This document shows positions 14,590 through 20,314 of a DNA stretch of 20,314 nt, piece after piece. How positions within the stretch are numbered: position 1 is the first letter of the stretch; each line of letters starts with the position of its first letter. The stretch covers positions 1 to 20,314 of the forward strand of contig JAABPT010000229.1 in assembly GCA_011391855.1 (NCBI GenBank), given 5' to 3'. Below the pieces are notes generated by a model. The model was not told the origin of the DNA, ran no database searches, and saw only the letters and a program-made list of their open reading frames with translations. The position numbers and the translations under genes are program-made. The DNA comes from Burkholderiales bacterium. GTDB lineage: Bacteria; Pseudomonadota; Gammaproteobacteria; Burkholderiales; Burkholderiaceae_C.

Positions 14590-16095
14590 GTGCAAGCCGT
14601 GATCACGGTGGACATCGGCACCACCAGCCTGCGCGCCATCGTCTACGACCCAAGCGGCCGTGCGCTGCACGCTTGCCAGCGCCACAACCCGCCCGACTAC
14701 TTGGACGACGGGCGCGTGGAGCAGGATCCGCACTCTTGGCAGACCCAGGTGCGTGCCGTGCTGCGCAGCGCGGGCCAGGCCGTGCAGGACCAGGGCCTGC
14801 GGCCGGCCTGCATTGCGGTCACCGCGCAGCGCTCGTCGCTGATAACGGTGGACGCTGCCGGCACGCCCCTGCAGCCCGCCATGCTGTGGCAGGACACACG
14901 TTGCGCCGCCTTGGCGCAGGCCATGGCCGGGCACGACGCCGAGGTCTACCGCACGACGGGTCTGAAGATCTCGCCGGTGTTCTCGGCCATCAAGATGGTC
15001 TGGCTGCGCCAGCACCGGCCTGACGTGTGGGCCGCCACGCACAAGCTGCTGGGGGTGCAGGACTGGGTCTTGTGGGGCCTCACCGGCCACTACGTCACGG
15101 ACCACAGCCTGGCCAGCCGCACCAACCTGCTGAACCTGCATACGCGGCAGTGGGATGCCGACCTGCTGGCGCTGTTCGGTGTGCCGAAGGCGCTGTTGTG
15201 CGACCTGGTTCCGCCCGGTGCGGTGGTCGGCGGCCTGACGCCGGCGGTGGCGGCCGACACCGGCTTGCCTGCCGGCTTGCCGGTGGTCAGCGCCGGCGGC
15301 GACCAGCAGTGCGCCGCGCTGGGCCTGGGCCTGCTCGGGCCGCAGCACGCCGTGGCCAACACGGGCACGGGCTCCTACCTCATCGGGCACGCCGACGCGC
15401 CGGCATTGGACGCGCAGATGCGTGTCTCGTGCAACGTATCCGCGGCACCCGGGGCGTATATCGTGGAGGCCGCCACGCTCACCTCGGGCGTGGCCCAGCG
15501 CTGGCTGATGGAACTGCTGGGGCTGGACGCCGACGACCCCGCCGCGCTGGCGCAGTGGGCGCACGAAGCGGCGGCCGTACCGGCGGGCAGCCACGGCCTG
15601 CTGTGGTTGCCGCACTTCAAGGGCGCCGGCTCGCCGCACTGGGACCCGCGCGCCCGCGGCACGCTGCACCACATCAGCCTGAGCACCACGCGCGGCGATC
15701 TGGCGCGTGCGCTGCTGGAGGCGATCGCCATCGAACTCGCCGAGGGCCTGGCCGTGGTGGAGCCACTCTGCGGCCCGGTGGCGACGGTGCATGTGGCGGG
15801 CGGCATGACGCGCTCGGCGCTCTTCAACCAGATCCAGGCCGACGTGCTGGAGCGCCCGCTGCGGCGCTTTGCCAGCAACGAAGCCACGTCCGAAGGCGCC
15901 TGGATCGCCGGCTGCGTGGCCAGCGGGCTGGCCGCCAGCCACGCCCAGGCCTTTGGCCGCCTGGCGCAGCGGGATCCGCCCGCCGCCTATGACCCCGACC
16001 CCGCTGCGGTCGTGGTCTACCGCCGCCAGCGCGCACGGGCCCGCGCCGTCTACGATGCGCTGTCGGTTCCGTCCTTGAGAGCGATGTTCGAGTAG
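14590..16095 (+). CDS. FGGY-family carbohydrate kinase
   Basis: A 501-residue two-domain sugar kinase. The N-terminal phosphate loop is VDIGTTSLRAIVYD (7-20), the catalytic base is Asp238 in SAGGDQQCAALGLG, and the C-terminal ATP-binding part holds NTGTGSYLIGH, HFKGAGSPHWDPRARG and VAGGMTRSALFNQIQADVL. The family includes xylulo-, ribulo-, glycerol and L-xylulose kinases, so the substrate is not fixed by motif. I chose the GTG at 14590 because no in-frame ATG precedes VITVDIG. In the usual ula route the PTS phosphorylates ascorbate; with only an ABC importer here, this kinase would have to supply the phosphate, either on ascorbate or on a later pentulose such as L-xylulose. Confidence 0.9.
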   Translation: MQAVITVDIGTTSLRAIVYDPSGRALHACQRHNPPDYLDDGRVEQDPHSWQTQVRAVLRSAGQAVQDQGLRPACIAVTAQRSSLITVDAAGTPLQPAMLWQDTRCAALAQAMAGHDAEVYRTTGLKISPVFSAIKMVWLRQHRPDVWAATHKLLGVQDWVLWGLTGHYVTDHSLASRTNLLNLHTRQWDADLLALFGVPKALLCDLVPPGAVVGGLTPAVAADTGLPAGLPVVSAGGDQQCAALGLGLLGPQHAVANTGTGSYLIGHADAPALDAQMRVSCNVSAAPGAYIVEAATLTSGVAQRWLMELLGLDADDPAALAQWAHEAAAVPAGSHGLLWLPHFKGAGSPHWDPRARGTLHHISLSTTRGDLARALLEAIAIELAEGLAVVEPLCGPVATVHVAGGMTRSALFNQIQADVLERPLRRFASNEATSEGAWIAGCVASGLAASHAQAFGRLAQRDPPAAYDPDPAAVVVYRRQRARARAVYDALSVPSLRAMFE

Positions 16096-16099
16096 CGCC

Positions 16100-16906
16100 A
16101 TGGCCCCCACCAAAGAGATCGCAAAGCGATCCATCATGGCGGTGTCGAATTACCGACACAAGAAGATCCTGGAGATGGTCTACCAGCGCAAGTCGGTGTC
16201 GGCCGATGAACTGGCGGCCGAGTTCGGCGTGTCCAAGATCACCATCCGGCGTGACCTCGACACGCTGGCCCTGGAAAAGCTGCTGGAGCGCACGCGCGGC
16301 GGCGCCATCTCCATATCGGACCTGGGTTTCGAGGAGATCTTCGAGGCCAAGGACCACACCGCCAAGAAGGAGAAGACGCTCATCGGCAAATACGTGGCCT
16401 CGCTCATCACCGAGGACGAGACCGTCTTCCTCAACGCCGGCTCCACCACGCTGGAGGTGATGCGCCATCTCAAGGGCAAGAAGGTGCGCGTCGTGACCAA
16501 CAATGCGGCGAGCCTGCTGCTGGACCTGGACCCGGGCATCGACCTGATCCTGCTGGGGGGCGACTACAGGCCGCAGTCGCGCTCGCTGGTCGGCAGCCTC
16601 ACCTGCGCCAGCGTGCACAGCATCTTTTCCAGCGTCACGGTGCTGGGCATCAACGGCGTGAGCATCAAGCGCGGCTGCACCACGGCCGTGCAGCTGGAAA
16701 CCAGCGTCAACAAGGCCATGATCGAGAACTCCAGCGACCGCATCGTGGTCGTGGCCGACCACAGCAAGATGAATTGCGTGTCCAGCTTCCTGACCTGCCC
16801 GCTCGACCGCGTGGACCTGCTGGTCACCGACTGGCTGACGCCGGTGGCGTTTTGTGACGAGCTCAAGGCCGCCGGGCTCAACGTCGTTCGCGTGCCCGAG
16901 GAATAG
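16100..16906 (+). CDS. DeoR-family transcriptional regulator
   Basis: A 268-residue regulator with an N-terminal winged helix (SADELAAEFGVSKITIRRDL, about 34-53) and a C-terminal DeoR sensor domain of the phosphosugar-isomerase fold. Sensor motifs are LNAGSTTLEVM, TNNAAS, LLGGDYRPQSRSLVG and VADHSKM. DeoR proteins usually repress sugar operons and release DNA when they bind a phosphorylated sugar; E. coli UlaR belongs to the same family. It begins 4 bases after the kinase stop. A second ATG at 16136, closer to the domain, follows a perfect palindrome at 16117-16131, so the true start is uncertain. It is the natural candidate to bind the TTGATC/GATCAA sites. Confidence 0.92.
   Translation: MAPTKEIAKRSIMAVSNYRHKKILEMVYQRKSVSADELAAEFGVSKITIRRDLDTLALEKLLERTRGGAISISDLGFEEIFEAKDHTAKKEKTLIGKYVASLITEDETVFLNAGSTTLEVMRHLKGKKVRVVTNNAASLLLDLDPGIDLILLGGDYRPQSRSLVGSLTCASVHSIFSSVTVLGINGVSIKRGCTTAVQLETSVNKAMIENSSDRIVVVADHSKMNCVSSFLTCPLDRVDLLVTDWLTPVAFCDELKAAGLNVVRVPEE
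16117..16131. repeat. 15-bp perfect palindrome near the 5' end of the deoR-type gene
   Basis: GATCGC-AAA-GCGATC, perfect 6-bp arms, lies between the two candidate starts at 16100 and 16136. If translation begins at 16136 it ends 4 bases before the start codon and would be an operator or a hairpin masking the ribosome site. If translation begins at 16100 it is coding (residues 6-11). Confidence 0.5.
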
Positions 16907-16927
16907 CCGCCGGCGCGGCCCTGGGCG

Positions 16928-16945
16928 GCGGCGAGGGGTCGCCGC
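16928..16945. terminator. Candidate hairpin between convergent deoR-type gene and ulaF
   Basis: GCGGCGA (16928-16934) pairs with TCGCCGC (16939-16945) around a GGGG loop in the 63-base gap between two convergent genes. It is well placed for a bidirectional terminator, but no T-run follows on either strand. Confidence 0.35.
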
Positions 16946-16969
16946 GCCGCACCCAAGACCCAAGGGGCC

Positions 16970-17668
16970 TCAGGTCTGGCCGTAGTACGCGCCGGGGCCG
17001 TGCTTACGCAGGAAGTGCTTGTCCAGCAGGTGCGCGGGCATGGGCGGGATCTGCGCGTTGAGTTGCAGCGTGAGGAAGGCCATCTGCGCGGTCAGTTCCA
17101 GCACGGCGGCGTTGTGCACGGCGGCCTCGGCGTCGGGCCCCCACACGAAGGGGCCGTGGTTGGCCACCAGCACGGCCGGCATCTGCACCGGATCGATGCC
17201 GGCCTGGCGGTAGTGCTGCACGATGGCCAGGCCGGTTTCCTTCTCGTAGGCGCCGCGTGTCTGGGCCTCGCCGAGCACGGCCGTGCAGGGGATGGCGCCA
17301 CGAAAATAGTCGGCATGCGTGGTGCCCAGCGCCGGGATCTCGCGGCAGGCCTGCGCCCACACCGTGGCCCAATTGGAGTGCGTGTGCACCACGCCACCGA
17401 GGGCCGGAAAGGCTCGGTACAGCTCCAGGTGCGTGGCCAGGTCCGACGAGGGCTTGCGCGTCCCTTCCAGCACCCGGCCGTCGGGGTCCACCACCACCAT
17501 GTCGTCGGCGCCCATGGTCTCGTAGGGCAGCCCGCTGGGCTTGATCACGATGGCGCCGCTGGCCGCGTCGCGCGCGCTCACGTTGCCCCAGGTGAAGGAC
17601 ACCAGCCCCAGGCGGGGCAGTTCCAGGTTGGCGTGCAGCACCTGCTGCTTCAGCGTTTGCCAGTTCAT
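16970..17668 (-). CDS. ulaF: L-ribulose-5-phosphate 4-epimerase UlaF/AraD
   Basis: Class II aldolase-fold, Zn-dependent enzyme that converts L-ribulose 5-phosphate to D-xylulose 5-phosphate, the entry to the pentose phosphate pathway. The 232-residue protein keeps the family residues at E. coli AraD numbering: Asp76 (SSDLATH), zinc ligands His95 and His97 (VHTHSNWATVW) and His171 (NHGPFVWG), with Asp120 (ADYFRG) and Tyr229 (GAYYGQ) also present. WGNVSAR and KPSGLPYE bind the phosphate. A strong GGAGG lies 7 bases before the ATG, and the start overlaps the ulaE stop by four bases. It is the last gene of the minus-strand operon. UlaF and AraD are close paralogues; the ulaE and ulaG neighbours favour UlaF. 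Confidence 0.95.
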   Translation of the reverse strand: MNWQTLKQQVLHANLELPRLGLVSFTWGNVSARDAASGAIVIKPSGLPYETMGADDMVVVDPDGRVLEGTRKPSSDLATHLELYRAFPALGGVVHTHSNWATVWAQACREIPALGTTHADYFRGAIPCTAVLGEAQTRGAYEKETGLAIVQHYRQAGIDPVQMPAVLVANHGPFVWGPDAEAAVHNAAVLELTAQMAFLTLQLNAQIPPMPAHLLDKHFLRKHGPGAYYGQT

Positions 17669-18519
17669 GCGTAACCTCCGGCGCGCAGGCGCTCTCCGAC
17701 CCACTCGCGGGCCTTGCGGATTTCAAGCAGGGGGTCGGCGGCCTTCTCGGTCCACATCTCCACCAGGAAGGGGCCGGCGTAGCCCAGGCCATGCAGCGTC
17801 TTGAAGCAGCCGACGAAGTCCACCGTGCCGTCACCGAAGGGCACGTCGCGGAAGGCACCGGCAAAGCCCGGCCCAACCGGCCTGGATTCCTTGACGTGCA
17901 CGCCCACGATGTGGTGAATGCCGGCCGTGAGCTCGGCGGCCACGTCGTTGCCCCAGGCCGTGAGGTTGCCCAGATCGGGATAGACGCCAAACCAGGGCGA
18001 AGGCAGGTGTTTCTTCAACGCCAGGTACTTGGTGATGGAGTTGAGGAAGGTCGTGTCCATGATCTCCAGCGCCAGCATCACCTGGTGCCGCGCCGCCACC
18101 TCCAGCGCGCGCTGCATGCCTTCCAGGTAGCGCGCCCGCGAGTCGGCCGTGGTGGGCTCGTAGTACACGTCGTAGCCGGCCAGCTGGATCACGCGGATGC
18201 CGGTATCGCCGGCAAAGCGGATGGCCTTGTCCATGAACTCGGCGGCCCGCGCGCGCACTGCCGCATCGGCGCTGCCAAAGGGGATCTTGCGGTGGCCCGA
18301 CAGGCACATCGAGGGCACGGCCACGCCGGCTTCGCGCGAGGCCTTGAAGAAGGCCAGCCGCTCGGCCAGCGTCCAGTCCAGCCGCGCCATGCGCTCGGGC
18401 GTCTCGTCGACCGAGATCTCCACGAAGTCATAGCCCGCATCGCTTGCGGCACTGAAGCGCTCCGGCCAGCCCAGGTCCTTGGGCAGGGCCTTCTCGTAGA
18501 TGCCGATGGGGTTCTTCAT
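17665..18519 (-). CDS. ulaE: L-xylulose-5-phosphate 3-epimerase UlaE
   Basis: TIM-barrel sugar-phosphate epimerase that interconverts L-xylulose 5-phosphate and L-ribulose 5-phosphate. The 284-residue length equals that of E. coli UlaE. PIGIYEKALPKDLGWPERF at the N-terminus is characteristic. Likely metal-binding residues are Glu152 (LALEIMDT), Asp182 (YPDLGNLTAWG), His208 (GVHVKES) and Glu254 (FLVEMWTE). GAGG lies 7 bases before the ATG, and both ends overlap neighbouring genes by four bases (ATGA), so translation is probably coupled through all three genes. Its substrate is normally made by the decarboxylase UlaD, which is not in this window, or by phosphorylation of L-xylulose. Confidence 0.95.
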   Translation of the reverse strand: MKNPIGIYEKALPKDLGWPERFSAASDAGYDFVEISVDETPERMARLDWTLAERLAFFKASREAGVAVPSMCLSGHRKIPFGSADAAVRARAAEFMDKAIRFAGDTGIRVIQLAGYDVYYEPTTADSRARYLEGMQRALEVAARHQVMLALEIMDTTFLNSITKYLALKKHLPSPWFGVYPDLGNLTAWGNDVAAELTAGIHHIVGVHVKESRPVGPGFAGAFRDVPFGDGTVDFVGCFKTLHGLGYAGPFLVEMWTEKAADPLLEIRKAREWVGERLRAGGYA

Positions 18520-19559
18520 GCCAGGTCCTCGGTGACGATGTAGAGCGCGGCTTCGGCCTTTTCGCGGTTGGCGCTGACGATGATGTCGCGCCCGGGTTCG
18601 TGCATCACGTGCACGTTGCTCGGGCCTACGCCTTCTTCGATGACTTCGGCCTGCAGCACGAGCGGCGAGTTCTGCAGCGCATGCACGTAGAACAGTTGCT
18701 GCTTGCCACGCCGGCAGCCGCCCAGGAAGACGGCCTGGCCGGCCAGCGTGGTGCCCGTCACCACGTGATAGAACTCGCTGACCTCGGGATGTTCGTAGAT
18801 CTTCTGGTAGCCGCCGCCGGACTGTTTGTAGACGCGGAAATACGAACCGTGGAAGGCCTCGATGGTGGCGAATTCCAGTTCGCCGTCGCCGTCGATGTCG
18901 ATCGCGGCGATGTCGCTGATGGGCCAGTCCATGAACTGCCGCACTTGCCAGGCAGCCCCGGGATGCTGCGGGGGCGTGACCTCGAACGCGCCTTGCTGGC
19001 AGGTCACGAGGCTGGTGACGCGGCCATCGCGTTCGAGCCGGTTGAAGCCGTGGTTCTGCGTCAGGCCGTCCTTCAGCACCGACACCTGCAAGGGGCCCGG
19101 GCCGGTGTATTCGCCGACGAAGATCTTGCCCGGGTTCGACCAGTCCTCGCGCGAGTCCTTGGTGGTGGCCAGCGTGCAGCCGATGAAATACAGCCGATCG
19201 CCCGCGGGCACCAGGTCGAAGCGGTGGATGTAGGGCAGGTGCAGCACGTCGGTGACGGCGTAACGGCCGTCGGCCAGCGGCTTGACGTGCACGAGCTTGG
19301 CTTCCTCCCACTGGAACATCTTGAAGAACTTGTGCACGGCCAGGAATTCACCGTTGCTGCCGGGGATCGGCACCATCGACATGGTGCCGCCCGGACCGGC
19401 CCACACCTCGTGCGGCGTGCCGTAGTCAGGCCCCGTCCAGGCCAGGCAAGGCCCTTCGCCTTCGGTGGCCAGCAGGATGCGGCTCTGACCGTCGACCTCG
19501 ATATGCGTCGCCGAATAGCACCGGTTCATGGAAGCGAGAAAGCGTTTTTCTATGTTCAT
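18516..19559 (-). CDS. Uncharacterised FG-GAP/VCBS-like beta-propeller protein in the ulaE-ulaF operon
   Basis: A 347-residue protein with no signal peptide, so probably cytosolic. I do not recognise a characterised relative. Repeating short beta-rich segments suggest a propeller, and DIDGDGELEF (221-230) is the DxDxDG calcium-type loop of FG-GAP/VCBS repeats. Histidines recur at similar places in successive segments: His76 (LAVHKFF), His112 (YIHRFDL), His170 (QNHGFNR), His237 (AFHGSYF), His265 (FYHVVTG), His318 and His320 (NVHVMHE). A ring of histidines at a propeller centre would suit a metal site, as in some lyases and lactonases. It is the first gene of the operon, overlapping ulaE by four bases. 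The ATG at 19559 has no clear Shine-Dalgarno; an ATG at 19529 is an alternative. Confidence 0.8.
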   Translation of the reverse strand: MNIEKRFLASMNRCYSATHIEVDGQSRILLATEGEGPCLAWTGPDYGTPHEVWAGPGGTMSMVPIPGSNGEFLAVHKFFKMFQWEEAKLVHVKPLADGRYAVTDVLHLPYIHRFDLVPAGDRLYFIGCTLATTKDSREDWSNPGKIFVGEYTGPGPLQVSVLKDGLTQNHGFNRLERDGRVTSLVTCQQGAFEVTPPQHPGAAWQVRQFMDWPISDIAAIDIDGDGELEFATIEAFHGSYFRVYKQSGGGYQKIYEHPEVSEFYHVVTGTTLAGQAVFLGGCRRGKQQLFYVHALQNSPLVLQAEVIEEGVGPSNVHVMHEPGRDIIVSANREKAEAALYIVTEDLA

Positions 19560-19572
19560 GATCGATACGTAG

Positions 19573-19597
19573 GATCAAGATGATCGTATTGTTGATC
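19573..19597. promoter_or_regulatory. Putative operators upstream of the propeller-ulaE-ulaF operon
   Basis: GATCA-AGA-TGATC (19573-19585) is a perfect inverted repeat with the spacing of the 9115-9127 site, and a further TTGATC (19592-19597) follows in the sequence TTGATCTTC. They lie 14-38 bases upstream of the propeller start at 19559, in AT-rich DNA. No confident -35/-10 pair was found here. Confidence 0.55.
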
Positions 19598-19652
19598 TTC
19601 GTGACCAAAAAGTCATCACATTGATGCAATACATGAGCCTGGCACCATGATA

Positions 19653-19658
19653 TTGATC
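19653..19658. promoter_or_regulatory. Additional TTGATC half-site upstream of the propeller operon
   Basis: TTGATCGTT at 19653 resembles the single half-site TTGATCGTTT at 9176 in the ulaG leader. It is about 56 bases from the 19592 half-site; the corresponding gap in the ulaG region (9122 to 9176) is 54 bases, hinting at two operator groups that could be looped together. Confidence 0.4.
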
Positions 19659-19689
19659 GTTGAGCCACTTGACTCGCGTTTCGAGGGGT

Positions 19690-20314
19690 TCAGACGCCGG
19701 CCTCGGCCAGCGCCGATTGCAGCGCCGCCAGCTCGACTTCGGTGTTGTAGGCCTGCACCGAGACACGCACGAAACAGCGGCCCGCGTGCTGCGTCACCGG
19801 CACCTCGATGCGGTGGCGGCTGAACAGCCATTCGCGCAGCGCCTCGGCGTCGCCGGTGCGCACGGGGATGGGCACCATCTGGCCGAAGGCCGCGTCGGGT
19901 GCGATGGGCGCCAGGCCGTTGCGCGCCAGCACGCGCCGCTGCAGGTCGCAGGCCAGGTCGTGGCAACGCCGCTGCCACGCCGGCCAGTCGTGGGCCTGCT
20001 GGAATTCGATGGCCGCCGGCACGGCCAGGAAGGCGGCCAGGTCGCGTGTGCCCTGCCACTGCAGGCGGCGTTCGAACGGGGTGCGGCCCGTGTAGGCGTC
20101 GAACCCCGTGTGGCCGCCCGAGCCGGCGACATAACCCCAGCTCACGGCGCCGGCGTCGAGTTCGGCCTGGCGTTCGGGCCGCGCGTGCAGGAACGCGGCG
20201 CCCTTGGGCGCGCACAGCCATTTGTGGCAGTTGCCGGTGTAGAAGTCGGCGCCGACCGCGGCCAGGTCCAGCGGCATCTGCCCCGGCGCGTGGGCGCCGT
20301 CGATCAGCGTCGTG
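19690..20314 (-). CDS. Class V aminotransferase-fold PLP enzyme (5' part outside window)
   Basis: The C-terminal 208 residues of a fold-type I PLP enzyme, related to isopenicillin-N epimerase/cysteine-desulfurase-like class V aminotransferases. The cofactor aspartate region LIDGAHAPG precedes the lysine that binds PLP in TGNCHKWLCAPKG. Downstream are HTGFDAYTGRTPFERRLQWQGT, which fits the family's substrate loop, and the small-domain ending VRVSVQAYNTEVELAALQSAL. The start is off the window. It is read towards the propeller operon on the same strand, with 130 bases between, which hold the TTGATC sites. The substrate is not evident and nothing ties it to the sugar pathway except proximity. Confidence 0.88.
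   Translation of the reverse strand, partial: TTLIDGAHAPGQMPLDLAAVGADFYTGNCHKWLCAPKGAAFLHARPERQAELDAGAVSWGYVAGSGGHTGFDAYTGRTPFERRLQWQGTRDLAAFLAVPAAIEFQQAHDWPAWQRRCHDLACDLQRRVLARNGLAPIAPDAAFGQMVPIPVRTGDAEALREWLFSRHRIEVPVTQHAGRCFVRVSVQAYNTEVELAALQSALAEAGV

Noticed and set aside
13606..16137. An 843-codon open frame on the minus strand opposite the second permease and kinase
   Set aside because: It has antisense composition and no conserved domain; it would overlap three well-supported genes.
16928..16945. A confident intrinsic terminator for the convergent deoR-type gene and ulaF
   Set aside because: The stem is good but no T-run follows on either strand; kept only as a low-confidence hairpin.

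Overview
The window is about 20.3 kb of high-GC DNA with dense genes, short intergenic gaps and several ATGA stop/start overlaps. Gene content (an endonuclease-type MutL, an AcnA-type aconitase, a DUF2062 membrane protein, CUT1 sugar ABC genes, a VapBC pair) suggests a betaproteobacterium of the Burkholderiales, probably Comamonadaceae or close. That placement is inferred from protein character, not from a marker gene. No tRNA, rRNA, insertion sequence, phage gene or CRISPR array was seen, and no gene-free stretch exceeds 300 bases.

Left part (1-7509). Two minus-strand genes 10 bases apart encode an iron-dependent heme-oxygenase-like oxidase and an RpfF-type crotonase (DSF-type fatty-acid signal synthase), the latter cut by the window edge. 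Divergent from them is mutL, followed by a convergent DUF2062 gene, acnA and a vapB-vapC module with a palindrome in its promoter region.

Right part (7559-19559). This is a sugar or sugar-acid utilisation locus. A plus-strand run encodes UlaG (L-ascorbate-6-phosphate lactonase), a complete CUT1 ABC importer (ATPase, binding protein, two permeases), an FGGY kinase and a DeoR-family regulator. A minus-strand operon facing it encodes a His-rich propeller-like protein, UlaE (L-xylulose-5-phosphate 3-epimerase) and UlaF (L-ribulose-5-phosphate 4-epimerase). A pair of HAD phosphatases, one CbbY-like, is divergent from ulaG. The two AT-rich control regions, about 10.5 kb apart, carry the same TTGATC/GATCAA inverted-repeat motif and so probably answer to one regulator, most simply the DeoR protein encoded here.

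Together this looks like an L-ascorbate (or related hexulosonate lactone) catabolic system built differently from the enterobacterial ula operon. The UlaABC phosphotransferase is replaced by an ABC importer plus a kinase, the UlaD decarboxylase is absent from the window, and an uncharacterised propeller protein is the first gene of the ulaE-ulaF operon. The enzyme identities of UlaG, UlaE and UlaF are well supported. The substrate of the importer and kinase, and the role of the propeller protein, are inference. The window ends inside a class V aminotransferase gene.
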